The notes beneath the pieces were generated by a model. The model was not told the DNA's origin. It ran no database searches and was given only the letters and a program-made list of their open reading frames with translations. The position numbers were made by a program, and so were the translations under genes. From Candidatus Nanosynbacter sp. TM7-087 (lineage in GTDB: Bacteria > Patescibacteriota > Saccharimonadia > Saccharimonadales > Saccharimonadaceae), in contig NZ_JAJQJU010000001.1 in the NCBI RefSeq assembly GCF_022828365.1, positions 186,001 through 250,000 on the forward strand: 64,000 nt of DNA, read 5' to 3'. This document shows, in pieces, positions 41,396-50,213 of the stretch (position 1 is its first letter; each line of letters starts with the position of its first letter).

Positions 41396-42922
41396 CTAGC
41401 CCTTATACATAGCGTGATTTTTTATCCAGCCGCCGCCTTTTCGTATCAATTGATTATTCAGCTGCCCGTCTTCTAACAATTTGTCTTTAACTGTAGCATA
41501 AATTGGCAAAGTGAACGAGAAAACCGAGCCTTCGTTTTCGCGGGATCGAGCAATTATCGAGCCGCCGTGAGATTCGACAAAAGCTTTGCAAATATAAAGC
41601 CCAATTCCCGTCCCAGCCACGGCTTCGCGTGATCTGTGTGATCGATAGAACTTGTGGAACAAATTGTCCACGACATTCGCCGGCATTCCAATTCCATTAT
41701 CGGCGACAGACACTTCCACGAAGTCGCCTTTTTGCTCGGCGGAAACGGTTACGGACCCGCCCTCAAAACTGTATTTGATGGCATTGTCAATTAGATTACC
41801 AATCACTTCCCCGATACTTCCGTGATCAGCGGCTACTGTCGGCAGATCATCTGGAATATTGACGCTGAGCATTCTGTGTTGAGTCGAGGCGCGAAGTTGC
41901 ATATCATCGGCGATCGAGGCGTAAATATTAGCGACAGTGTCTTCCAGCAGATAGACCTTCAAGTGGTGTCTATCATATCTGGCAACGTTAAGAATATTAT
42001 CAATGTAGCTAGATAAGCGGTTGGACGAAACTACCAGCCTATCAAGAAGCTGCCTTTCGTCGCCCTGCAAGCGCCCAGAAAACTCTTCGTTGATAATGTC
42101 CAGATAGCCACGAATAACTGTAATCGGTCCGCGAAGCTCGTGGGCAGCGAACGAAATGAAATTAAGGTCCTCTTCTTCGGGTAAATATCCTTTAGACTTG
42201 TCGATGAGGAAAATGACAGTTTCGGCAGCAGCACCCTTCTCAAACGATACGATGATGTCAAAAATCCGCGTTTTTTGGATGACGTCAGGGTTGGTGCTAA
42301 TGCGTTGCCAGCGATGTTCGGCTTTAATTTTCTCATTGGAGATTTCGTGAAGCCAATCGGAAATACTCGGTTCGTTTAGAAAATCAAGCGCCAGAAAATC
42401 CTCGCCCTTTGCGTTTCTGGAAATCGGGGCGGCGGAATTGGCGAAGATAATCTTCTGATTGGAATTAAGAATCACGACGCCAGTACTGGCCTGATTCAGG
42501 GCTTGAGTGAGCGGGATTTTTGGTTTGTCGTTGTCACTAGTTGGTTTTTGCTCTGGTTGATAATCGCCATAAATTGCCTGAAGCGCCGTCTTAAATCCAG
42601 TTTTTTCGTAGCGTTTATCGTTAGGATTTGGCGGAGTGTCGGTGGTCAGTTCGCCAATTTTATGAGAAAGTGCCGCCAGAATTTTATTAAGCGGCGCAGC
42701 AATGATTTTAACTATAGAAATTGAAAATAGGATTTGCAAGATAGCGGTAATTAAAATGATAATCCAGAAATTTAGCTGAAATATGGAAATTGCCGTGAAA
42801 TGGAGTGCTATTCCCAGTCCTAATATGATGCAGGCGCTCGCTGATAATAGGACTAATATGACTTTTCGGTAATAATATTGTTTGTACTCGCGCAAGGTTT
42901 TAGATGTCGGATCTATTGCCAT
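41396..42922 (-). CDS. Membrane sensor histidine kinase
   Basis: The product of about 508 residues starts MAIDPTSKTLREY. It has two membrane segments (about 18-38 and 45-65), a PAS-like region, the H-box 'FISFAAHELRGPITVIRGYL' with H261, and ATPase motifs 'NLIDNAIKYSFEGG', 'VADNGIGMPANVVDNLFHKF' and 'GTGIGLYICKAF'. ATG 42922 overlaps the stop of the upstream DUF3048 gene by ten bases, while an alternative start at 42961 would overlap it by 49. Its partner regulator follows. Confidence 0.9.
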   Translation of the reverse strand: MAIDPTSKTLREYKQYYYRKVILVLLSASACIILGLGIALHFTAISIFQLNFWIIILITAILQILFSISIVKIIAAPLNKILAALSHKIGELTTDTPPNPNDKRYEKTGFKTALQAIYGDYQPEQKPTSDNDKPKIPLTQALNQASTGVVILNSNQKIIFANSAAPISRNAKGEDFLALDFLNEPSISDWLHEISNEKIKAEHRWQRISTNPDVIQKTRIFDIIVSFEKGAAAETVIFLIDKSKGYLPEEEDLNFISFAAHELRGPITVIRGYLDIINEEFSGRLQGDERQLLDRLVVSSNRLSSYIDNILNVARYDRHHLKVYLLEDTVANIYASIADDMQLRASTQHRMLSVNIPDDLPTVAADHGSIGEVIGNLIDNAIKYSFEGGSVTVSAEQKGDFVEVSVADNGIGMPANVVDNLFHKFYRSHRSREAVAGTGIGLYICKAFVESHGGSIIARSRENEGSVFSFTLPIYATVKDKLLEDGQLNNQLIRKGGGWIKNHAMYKG

Positions 42923-44019
42923 GAAACATTTCCCCTTCCTGGCGTGAAGGCTGCAATCCATGTTTGTCCGCGATTTAAGGCGACGTCTTTTCCGGATTCA
43001 TCTGTCAATTTAAGTGGCGAATTTATGTCCGCTTTTGACCAAGTGGCGGTGGCGACTGTGCCGTTTTGGAAAATGTAAGCTTTGCCGGATCCTGTCGTTT
43101 TGACGTCTTCGTAGCCATCGTAATTTTGAGCCCGAGCTTCAACGCCAACTTCCATAGCTACGACAGTATTTGGGGCAATTTGCCCATCTTCCCTATCTGT
43201 ATGTGGCGCGCCAGCCATGCTCCTGAGGTAAGAATTCGACGCCTTGTCGTAAGCGTATGAGGTGTTGTAGAGTGAGCCGCTGAGGTTTATGCTTACAGAT
43301 GTGGCGTTTGGCGATTCGACGGGCTTGCCGTCTGCTCGCGCGAAGCTGGTGAATTCGGAATTGTTATAACCTTTTGCGCTGTTCAATTGGTCAAGTTTTT
43401 CTCCTGAAGTATAGACATTATGCGGCGCGTAGCGGTCGCGAGATCTCCAATACGATCCGTCGTTAAAGAACTGGTCGATGTCGCGATAATTGCCGTTTCT
43501 GACTTGAGATAAAGCGTTGGGACTTCCGCCGACGTGTGCGATTGATGCCTGATACGGCGCCGCCCAGTTCAAATAGTACAATCTTAAGCTTCGCACCGGA
43601 CCGATTAGTGCAGGTTTCTCTCCCTGGTACAGAGCCAAAAACCTAGTGATTCCGCCCTCTGCCACGGCTTCATAAACCACGCCAGCCTTCTTCAGTCCTG
43701 ACTGCGGTCTGGCGGCTGGACTATTTTCAATCATCACGCCAGTTACAGGCAGCTTCGCGGCGGCTTCGTTCGCGATTTCCACGCCAGTTAGCGGCGAATA
43801 AAACTTCTTCGGCGCGGGCTTTTTAGTTGGCAATTTCAGTTCCACGCTAGCGGTTTGCTCGTATTTTATGGAGTGAATTGCAATTATGAAAACTCCAGCA
43901 ATAACCATCGCACTCACCACGAGTACGATTGCCAGAATATGTTTTTTTACCCATTCTTTGAACGACTCCCAGCGAGCGTTCTTTTTTTGTCCTGATTTAT
44001 CTATTTTTTCAACATTCAT
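42913..44019 (-). CDS. Membrane-anchored DUF3048 protein
   Basis: The 368-residue product has a short cytoplasmic N-terminus, one membrane segment (about 29-50) and an extracytoplasmic DUF3048 domain (about 75-365). Typical features are 'SPLTGVEIANEAAAKLPVTG', 'MIENSPAARPQSGL', 'VYEAVAEGGITRFLALYQ' and 'GPVRSLRLYYLNWAAPYQA'. YerB-like members are cell-surface proteins of unclear role. The gene overlaps the kinase gene and may belong to its signalling unit. Confidence 0.85.
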   Translation of the reverse strand: MNVEKIDKSGQKKNARWESFKEWVKKHILAIVLVVSAMVIAGVFIIAIHSIKYEQTASVELKLPTKKPAPKKFYSPLTGVEIANEAAAKLPVTGVMIENSPAARPQSGLKKAGVVYEAVAEGGITRFLALYQGEKPALIGPVRSLRLYYLNWAAPYQASIAHVGGSPNALSQVRNGNYRDIDQFFNDGSYWRSRDRYAPHNVYTSGEKLDQLNSAKGYNNSEFTSFARADGKPVESPNATSVSINLSGSLYNTSYAYDKASNSYLRSMAGAPHTDREDGQIAPNTVVAMEVGVEARAQNYDGYEDVKTTGSGKAYIFQNGTVATATWSKADINSPLKLTDESGKDVALNRGQTWIAAFTPGRGNVSWQ

Positions 44020-44057
44020 GCTTATGCTTAGTATAGCATTTTCGGCGCACGAATAAA

Positions 44058-45503
44058 CTATTTTTGTAGATAATTATCGATTCTTTGCAGAGTTTTTTCC
44101 TTGCCAATTAGCGCCAGTGTGTCGTTAAGTTGCGGACTAAACAGCGCCCACGTCGTCACAATTCTCACCAGACTAAACAAAATCCCCGGCTTCTGTCCTG
44201 TCGTTTCCAGTAATTCATTAAGGCAATTCTGAATTGTTTCTGGCGTCCAATCTGTAATTTTCTCGAATTCTCGGCGAGCAATTGACAATAACTCTCGTCG
44301 TTCGTCGTCGGTCAATTTGCGAAGTTGCTTGTTTCCGTCAATCAATTCCGTGTCAATTTCAGGCTCGACGAAGAAATAGCTCGTTAATTTTGGCAAATCT
44401 TGCAATGTCTTCAAGCGATCTTGCGCCAATTCCAGAACGCGCTTTTTATATGATTCATCAGCGTTTTTGGCTTCTTCGCCCCAGAATGATTGGCAGCGAG
44501 AATAAAGATCGTCCAAACTAAGCGAGCGAATCCATTGACCGTTAAGCCAAATGAGTCGTTGTTCGTCAAATCGCGCGCCAGATTTTTGAACGCGATCAAG
44601 TGAGAATTTTTCAATTAACTCAGCTTTGCTAAAAATTTCCTGCTCCGTGCCGTCGTTCCAGCCAAGTTGCGCTAAGAAATTGAGCATCGTTTCTGGCAAA
44701 ATTCCCTCTGATCGATATTCGGTTACGCTTTTAGCGCCGTCCCGCTTGCCAAGTTTTTTATTTCCCGATGGCGCCATAATGTGTGGCACGTGCGCCAGAA
44801 TTGGTGGCGTAATTTTAAGAGCTTCGTAAAGCGACAGATATTTAGGCGTACTGGCAATATATTCCGAGCCGCGAATCACGTGCGTGACTTGCATCTCAAA
44901 ATCGTCAATGATGTGCGCAAAATTGTAAGTTGGCAGACCGTCTGCTTTGATCAGAATGAAATCGTCCAAAGCTTCTGGGCCAGCTGACAATTCGCCCATA
45001 ACGGCGTCCGTCCAAGAATAACGCTTAATTTCCGGAACTTTGAAGCGCAGCGGCATTCCAAGTTGCCACTCTGGCGGATTTTCTGGACGATGGTCGCGAT
45101 ATAAAAATGCTCGCTTTTCGGCCTTGGCTTTGTCGCGGAAAACTTGCACTTCTTCAGGCGTGTACGGATCGGCGTAAGCTAACCCTTCGCTAATCATTTT
45201 CTTCGCCCATTTTATGTAAATATCACGGCGATCTGTTTGGTGATATGGACCAAAATCGCCAGACTCTTCTTTTGGATTGTTAAGGTTTGGTCCCTCGTCC
45301 CAATTTAGCCCTAGCCAATTTAAGGTTTCCAAAATCATTTCTTCTGCGCCTTCGACGAACCGAGCTTGGTCTGTGTCTTCGATGCGTAAGATAAAATCTC
45401 CCTGATGCGCCCTGGCGACAAGGTATGTGTATAGCGCGGTACGAACGTTGCCTAAGTGAATATAGCCAGTCGGACTTGGCGCAAAACGAGTTCTAATAGT
45501 CAT
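44058..45503 (-). CDS. gltX: Glutamyl-tRNA synthetase
   Basis: Charges tRNA-Glu (and possibly tRNA-Gln, if an amidotransferase exists elsewhere). The 481-residue class I enzyme has 'RFAPSPTGYIHLGNVRTALY' (HIGH motif as HLGN) and 'GNKKLGKRDGAKSV' (KMSKS equivalent), with 'LPTYNFAHIIDDFEMQVTHV' between them. TATAAT on the minus strand ends six bases before the ATG, so the message is probably leaderless. Confidence 0.97.
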   Translation of the reverse strand: MTIRTRFAPSPTGYIHLGNVRTALYTYLVARAHQGDFILRIEDTDQARFVEGAEEMILETLNWLGLNWDEGPNLNNPKEESGDFGPYHQTDRRDIYIKWAKKMISEGLAYADPYTPEEVQVFRDKAKAEKRAFLYRDHRPENPPEWQLGMPLRFKVPEIKRYSWTDAVMGELSAGPEALDDFILIKADGLPTYNFAHIIDDFEMQVTHVIRGSEYIASTPKYLSLYEALKITPPILAHVPHIMAPSGNKKLGKRDGAKSVTEYRSEGILPETMLNFLAQLGWNDGTEQEIFSKAELIEKFSLDRVQKSGARFDEQRLIWLNGQWIRSLSLDDLYSRCQSFWGEEAKNADESYKKRVLELAQDRLKTLQDLPKLTSYFFVEPEIDTELIDGNKQLRKLTDDERRELLSIARREFEKITDWTPETIQNCLNELLETTGQKPGILFSLVRIVTTWALFSPQLNDTLALIGKEKTLQRIDNYLQK

Positions 45504-45532
45504 GAGTAAATTATAGCACGTTATCTGATGAG

Positions 45533-46558
45533 TTACAGACTAGTGGCGATTTTTTCAATTTGACTGCTTGAGAGGTTCGCGTCGCCACTGATTTGATATA
45601 AAATCCCGCCGTTCACCCAAGCCGCTTCTTTTCCGCCGCTGTAAATTGTCAATCCATCAATCATCGTAGTGTTCGGGTTTTTATGCTTTTCAGAGAAAAA
45701 TTCTTTCACAGCTGACGAATTCCAGCCGCTTTTTTGCTGAGTTATGGTGTACTCTGAACTTCCGTCGGCGTAGGCGTATTTCATGCTGACTTCACCTGAT
45801 TTGAATTTGATAGGTCCATTCAGCGCGTAGCCGTCTGGCTTATAGCCTGGATATTTGGCGTCAATTCCTGATTGAACGGCTGCCATTTTTATGGAGATAT
45901 TTGGCATGCTCAAGTATGTTAAATAGCCACCGAGTAGCATCACCGCAAAACCAACAGAAAACGTATTCAACCAACGCAAGGCGCCGCCCTTTTTCTGGCG
46001 TCGACGTGCTTTTTTATTGCTGATAATCTCATTTGACAAAGCTTTCTCAATTGCTTCATTTTTCAATTGATGAGCGGTTTTTGCAGCAATTGGTTTTTCT
46101 ATTTTTTGTGGAGCGACGGCGACAAGCGGATTGTTATTCATGGCCAGAGGCTGGCGTTCTTTTCGCAATTTAGTGTTAACGCTAAGAGGTCTTTGCTGAG
46201 CGCGACGAGTAACGGGGTGAGCTTCGGCTGGGCGGTTAATGGCAATTTTCTGAGGAGCTGGCTTGCTAACAATTGGCGTAGAAAACTTCTTCACGGCGAT
46301 ATGTTGCTTCACGTCGACGCGAGCTTTCTGGGGTTTGGCAGCCAATGGTGTACGCTGCGGCATTTTAACGTGCCGACGATTCAATGTGCTGGATTTCTGA
46401 ACGTGTGCGGCGTGAATATTTGATACAGATGTACCACGCCTACTGATTGATTGTTCTTTTTCTATTTCAGATTTTTCAATCTTAATATCATCCATTACCA
46501 TTCCAGTAATAGTGTTGTAAGCTCGTCCATTGATAACCACGTAGTTTTTACTTGCCAT
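45533..46558 (-). CDS. Hypothetical membrane protein with basic N-terminal region
   Basis: Not recognised. The 341-residue product starts 'KNYVVINGRAYNTITGMVMD', possibly a small conserved module. A long basic, low-complexity cytoplasmic stretch follows (about 30-190), then one membrane segment (about 203-221). The extracytoplasmic C-terminus ('VSMKYAYADGSSEYTITQQK', 'GKEAAWVNGGILYQISGDAN') resembles DUF4367-type beta domains seen in anti-sigma factors and envelope proteins. That resemblance is weak. The gene lies 29 bases upstream of gltX. Confidence 0.6.
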   Translation of the reverse strand: MASKNYVVINGRAYNTITGMVMDDIKIEKSEIEKEQSISRRGTSVSNIHAAHVQKSSTLNRRHVKMPQRTPLAAKPQKARVDVKQHIAVKKFSTPIVSKPAPQKIAINRPAEAHPVTRRAQQRPLSVNTKLRKERQPLAMNNNPLVAVAPQKIEKPIAAKTAHQLKNEAIEKALSNEIISNKKARRRQKKGGALRWLNTFSVGFAVMLLGGYLTYLSMPNISIKMAAVQSGIDAKYPGYKPDGYALNGPIKFKSGEVSMKYAYADGSSEYTITQQKSGWNSSAVKEFFSEKHKNPNTTMIDGLTIYSGGKEAAWVNGGILYQISGDANLSSSQIEKIATSL

Positions 46559-46631
46559 TAATCCCCCTAATGTTTATACCTGTATATTATATTACAAATC
46601 GCCTAAGGTTTTTTCAAGTGTAAAAATATGT

Positions 46632-46637
46632 TATAAT
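46632..46637 (+). promoter_or_regulatory. -10 box of the PEGA protein gene
   Basis: TATAAT (46632-46637) ends ten bases before ATG 46648, leaving at most a four-base leader. Confidence 0.5.
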
Positions 46638-46647
46638 TTCCGTAATT

Positions 46648-48144
46648 ATGTACCAGAAAAAGAATCGCACTAAAGAGCTCGCGCGGCGGACCTTTGTGTA
46701 CACGCTGATGACATTATCACTTATAATTCTTCTTACGTTTTTGACGTTTAGAATGCTCGGCTATACGTTTGATCCAAATACGAAAGAATTGCAACAGACT
46801 GGACTTGTCCAATATGAATCACATCCTGGCGGGGCGCTGGTTTATGTTGACGATATGGAGCTACGCCGCACTCCGACGAAAAGCACTGTTCTTCCTGGCA
46901 AGCACACTTTTTCGATGAAATTGGATAAATACGAACCGTGGCAAAAAACGCTAAATATCAAATCTGATACTGTGACAAATTTGAATTACGCCAGACTGAT
47001 TCCGACAAAACGCGAAACCACCGAAGTAAAAACGTTCGATTCATTACAATCCGTTTCTCTGTCGCCAGCTGGTAATTTCTTGATAGGATTTGGCGTTAAG
47101 GATAAAACTCCGATTCTGACAATTGGCGACATTCGCGATACGAACAAAGATAAGGAAAAGTTCACGGAGCATGCATTAAGCACGAGCGTTTTGGCTGGCT
47201 ATTCCCTGTCTTCTGACAATCATACGTTTACCGTGTCGGAGTGGGACCGCGATTCTCGTTACGCGTTAGTGAAGCATTCGTATCCAGCGGAAAATAACAC
47301 TACTGGCGTGCAGTGGTTGGTTTTTGATAGAGAAAATCCAGAGAAAATTATTGACGTAACAGCGATGACTGGTTTTGGAATTAAGCAAATTGGCTTTGCG
47401 GGGACTGGCGCGCACACGGCTTACGCCTTGCAGGAAACTGGCGAATTGAGGCGAGTTGACCTTGATAGCTCGACAATTTCTAGCCCAATCTTGACTGGCG
47501 TCGAATCTTTCAAGCTTTACGGCGACGATCGTTTGTCCTACCTGGCTGTTATTGACGGCAAAAAAGTGGCAGGAATTTGGAAGCGAGATTGGAAAGAGCC
47601 ATTTGTGATCGGCACTTTTGCTACTGATTCTACTCCGGTAATTCGAATTTCTCGTTATTTTAATAAAGACACCGTGGTATTGACTGATGGTAAAAATATG
47701 ACAATTTACAGAGGTGATATTTCGGATTCTAAGGACCGCCAAAAAGAGTTCTTAAAAACGGCAAAGACTATTAAAACTGACAATGCGACTGTGAACGTGA
47801 TGATGGATAATGCTGGGCGATTTATCGTGGCGCAAAACGGCGCTATGCTGCAGACTTATGATTTGGAGCGTAAAGAATTGTCGAACGTGTTTAATATCGG
47901 TGTGGCGCAGGAAGTGAAGTGGCTTGACAATTTCTATATTCGTAGCGTTTCTGCGTCGGGAAAAATGGAAATTCGTGAGTTTGATGGCACGAACACTCAT
48001 ACGTTGATAAGCGTTAAGCCTGGTTTGGATTCTGTTTTATCCTCAAATCAGCGATACGTTTACGGATTGACGACCAACGCTTCTGGAAAAATTGTCCTGA
48101 GTAAAATGAATATGGACAATGGACCTGTCGGGTTCTTTAATTAA
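46648..48144 (+). CDS. PEGA-domain envelope protein
   Basis: The 498-residue product has a membrane anchor (about 16-37) and a PEGA domain (about 52-115) with 'GLVQYESHPGGALVYVDDME' and 'PGKHTFSMKLDKYEPWQKTL'. A long beta-rich region with WD/propeller-like strands follows ('FLIGFGVKDKTPILTIGDIR', 'GYSLSSDNHTFTVSEWDRDS'). PEGA domains are short beta modules of surface proteins. The protein is probably outside the membrane. It converges with the sortase gene nine bases away. Confidence 0.85.
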   Translation: MYQKKNRTKELARRTFVYTLMTLSLIILLTFLTFRMLGYTFDPNTKELQQTGLVQYESHPGGALVYVDDMELRRTPTKSTVLPGKHTFSMKLDKYEPWQKTLNIKSDTVTNLNYARLIPTKRETTEVKTFDSLQSVSLSPAGNFLIGFGVKDKTPILTIGDIRDTNKDKEKFTEHALSTSVLAGYSLSSDNHTFTVSEWDRDSRYALVKHSYPAENNTTGVQWLVFDRENPEKIIDVTAMTGFGIKQIGFAGTGAHTAYALQETGELRRVDLDSSTISSPILTGVESFKLYGDDRLSYLAVIDGKKVAGIWKRDWKEPFVIGTFATDSTPVIRISRYFNKDTVVLTDGKNMTIYRGDISDSKDRQKEFLKTAKTIKTDNATVNVMMDNAGRFIVAQNGAMLQTYDLERKELSNVFNIGVAQEVKWLDNFYIRSVSASGKMEIREFDGTNTHTLISVKPGLDSVLSSNQRYVYGLTTNASGKIVLSKMNMDNGPVGFFN

Positions 48145-48153
48145 ATAGCTAGT

Positions 48154-49569
48154 TTATCGACCGCCGAATAATTTCTCAAGCAAAGTCGGCTCGGGTTTTC
48201 CTGGGATATTTGATTTGTTGCTTTGCTGCTGATTTGAGCTGGATTCTGAAGTCGCGGTAGCTTTGCTTGGGTCTGGGCTGATTTGTTCTGCGAAGATAAG
48301 AAGTCGTTTCTCTGCGGTTCCTAAAGGCACGCAGCTTACAAGCGTCAGCATTGGCTTATCTGTGTTAATCTGAACTTTTGAAACTTCGGTTGGCATAACA
48401 ACTTCTGTTGATGTTATTTTATAAGTGTAGCGTTTCCCATTGTAATTCATGTAAATAATGTCGCCCTTGACCAACTTTTCATTTTGAGCAAAGACGAATT
48501 TATAATCGCCACCAGCAAAAGCGTCGTTACTGGAGTGTGCGGCAAATACAGCATTTCCGACTTCGCCTGGCACGGCACTGGCGCCAGGAATTGAAAAGTG
48601 AGCCACTCCCTTCTCCATGGCTTTTGATTGCGATTTTGTGTCACTAGCGGCGCCGTAAATAACTGGCGCGTCAACGTTAATCTTTGGGATGATAATCCTA
48701 GGTTCTGGTCCGACAGTTACGTCGGTGGAGGCGTCAACGATGATGTTTTGCGGGTTAATTGCGCCAGGTGTTGTATAGGCTGCGACCGCGCCGAAAATAA
48801 CGCGGTTATATTGCAAAAACATGAAGACTAATAGCACTGATAATCCAGCAATCGCCGGAACGAAATGCCGAGATTTTTTCACTTTATTTGCGGAGTCGCG
48901 AACTTTTTGCTGAATTTGGCTGCGGAGTTCTTTTATGGCTGCTTTTTGTGGGTCCAGAGGCTCGTTTTCGCTGATTACTGGCGTGATATTCTGACTTTCC
49001 TTCGTCAATCGAGAAATCTCACGGTTTTTTGCCGCAATGTCGCCGGCATAGTAACGCTCGTAATACATCTGATAATATTTCTGCCAAGCACTGTGGTATT
49101 GCTTCCACTGGTCGGCTGAAACTTGAGTGTGGACGGTTGAATTTTGAGTTTGAGCGGTTTGGTTTACGGGAGCGGAATTGCTAATTTGTGGCTTTGGTTG
49201 AATCTGGGTTTGGGCAATTGGCGTCGTTCGCATAGCGTGATTAGCAGAGTCTTTTTTTGGCTCTGGCTGTGGCGCTGTTGAAGCTTGCTGAGGTTTGGCT
49301 ATTTGCGCTTTAGGCTGTTCTGGCCTGACTTCGGGTTTTGATTGTAATTGAGCGGAAAATGATTGCGGCTGAGCTTTTTCTGGCGCAGAATTTTGCTCTT
49401 CTGTTCTGGAATAAATAGCGTCAAGCTGCCCACGAATAACATCAGCAGCGGCATTTCGTGAGGCTGCTGAGTCGCGAGTTGGCGGCGTGATAGATCGGCG
49501 CTGATCTGATACCGGCATGCCCACTCGACCGTTTGATTGATCATCCGTCGGATACATAACTTCTTTCAT
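48154..49569 (-). CDS. Sortase with a long low-complexity N-terminus
   Basis: Residues of about 1-225 are cytoplasmic and rich in Q, P, A and S. A membrane segment follows (about 233-253), then a sortase domain (about 275-425). Catalytic residues are visible: H345 in 'AVFAAHSSN', C413 in 'TLVSCVPLGT' and R422 in 'EKRLLIFA'. Sortases link surface proteins to the wall or to each other. The subclass looks D/E-like. The long N-terminal region is not usual for sortases. No LPXTG-type substrate is evident in the window. Confidence 0.88.
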   Translation of the reverse strand: MKEVMYPTDDQSNGRVGMPVSDQRRSITPPTRDSAASRNAAADVIRGQLDAIYSRTEEQNSAPEKAQPQSFSAQLQSKPEVRPEQPKAQIAKPQQASTAPQPEPKKDSANHAMRTTPIAQTQIQPKPQISNSAPVNQTAQTQNSTVHTQVSADQWKQYHSAWQKYYQMYYERYYAGDIAAKNREISRLTKESQNITPVISENEPLDPQKAAIKELRSQIQQKVRDSANKVKKSRHFVPAIAGLSVLLVFMFLQYNRVIFGAVAAYTTPGAINPQNIIVDASTDVTVGPEPRIIIPKINVDAPVIYGAASDTKSQSKAMEKGVAHFSIPGASAVPGEVGNAVFAAHSSNDAFAGGDYKFVFAQNEKLVKGDIIYMNYNGKRYTYKITSTEVVMPTEVSKVQINTDKPMLTLVSCVPLGTAEKRLLIFAEQISPDPSKATATSESSSNQQQSNKSNIPGKPEPTLLEKLFGGR

Positions 49570-49626
49570 TATACGTCAAATTGATATCAAATAAAAGTCG
49601 TGCTTGTGAGAAATTGCTGGTTGTGT

Positions 49627-49632
49627 TACAAT
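49627..49632 (+). promoter_or_regulatory. Extended -10 box of tRNA-Leu
   Basis: TGTTACAAT (49624-49632) lies 28 bases before the tRNA, leaving a short 5' extension. Confidence 0.5.
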
Positions 49633-49660
49633 CATACGGTAGCTTGGAGCGTTCTCTTGT

Positions 49661-49747
49661 GCCGCGGTGGCGGAATTGGTAGACGCGCTAGACTCAAAAT
49701 CTGGTGAGCAATAGCTCGTGCCGGTTCAAGTCCGGCCCGCGGTACCA
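49661..49747 (+). tRNA. tRNA-Leu (anticodon CAA)
   Basis: The 87-base class II tRNA has acceptor GCCGCGG with CCGCGGT, anticodon loop CTCAAAA (CAA, reads TTG), a long variable arm (TGAGC-AATA-GCTCG) and T arm GGTTCAAGTCC. CCA is encoded. Confidence 0.97.
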
Positions 49748-49767
49748 GAGGCAGCTTCAGGTGATAA

Positions 49768-49791
49768 TCGTCCATTTTGGGCGATTTTTTT
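49768..49791 (+). terminator. Terminator of tRNA-Leu
   Basis: TCGTCC (49768-49773) pairs with GGGCGA (49779-49784), followed by seven T. Confidence 0.8.
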
Positions 49792-49794
49792 ATG

Positions 49795-49867
49795 CAAAGA
49801 AAACAGCCCGCAGAAAGGCGCTAGCCGAGGCTTTATAGCCTTACAGGCAAGCTGTTTTCTGCGGGCT
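49795..49867 (-). terminator. Large branched hairpin terminator of the small membrane protein gene
   Basis: A perfect 12-bp stem, AGCCCGCAGAAA (49805-49816) with TTTCTGCGGGCT (49856-49867), encloses further hairpins such as AGGCT/AGCCT. On the minus strand it begins right after the stop codon and ends in TGTTTTCTTT. It is larger than a normal terminator. Confidence 0.65.
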
Positions 49868-50080
49868 TTACAGCCCTTTCTCTCCTCCGTTCGCTTTTGC
49901 ATTCAGCAGGAATACGAAGCCGACGAAGCTTCCGCTCAGTGCTCCAATGAGCGCTGCGGGGAGGACATCCATGGTGAGCATGAGCGCGATTAGCGCCCCG
50001 ACTACCGCCCCGATCAAGGCGGGAGCTATGACGATTGTCATAATCGCCACGATCATGATGAACAGAGATCCAATTCGCAT
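49868..50080 (-). CDS. Small two-helix membrane protein
   Basis: Not recognised. The 70-residue product starts MRIGSLFIMIVAIM and is almost entirely two glycine- and alanine-rich membrane helices ('LIGAVVGALIALMLTM', 'LIGALSGSFVGFVFLL') with a short polar tail. AAGGAG about ten bases before the ATG supports this start. A TTG-initiated form 21 residues longer is less likely. The leader upstream contains GGCGAAAG/CTTTCGC stems. Confidence 0.6.
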   Translation of the reverse strand: MRIGSLFIMIVAIMTIVIAPALIGAVVGALIALMLTMDVLPAALIGALSGSFVGFVFLLNAKANGGEKGL

Positions 50081-50213
50081 GATAAAATCACTCCTTAAGA
50101 AGTGTTTCACTCGCGACCAAGGGCTACTTTCGCCCTTTGACAAGTCACGAGCGAAAGCTTGTTAGTATGATACAACTAATTGTACGTAATGTCAAGTAGA
50201 TATTTATAAGAAG

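Noticed and set aside
50081-50143. TTG start extending the small membrane protein by 21 residues
   Set aside because: The extension covers the AAGGAG ribosome site of the internal ATG and encodes no recognisable feature.
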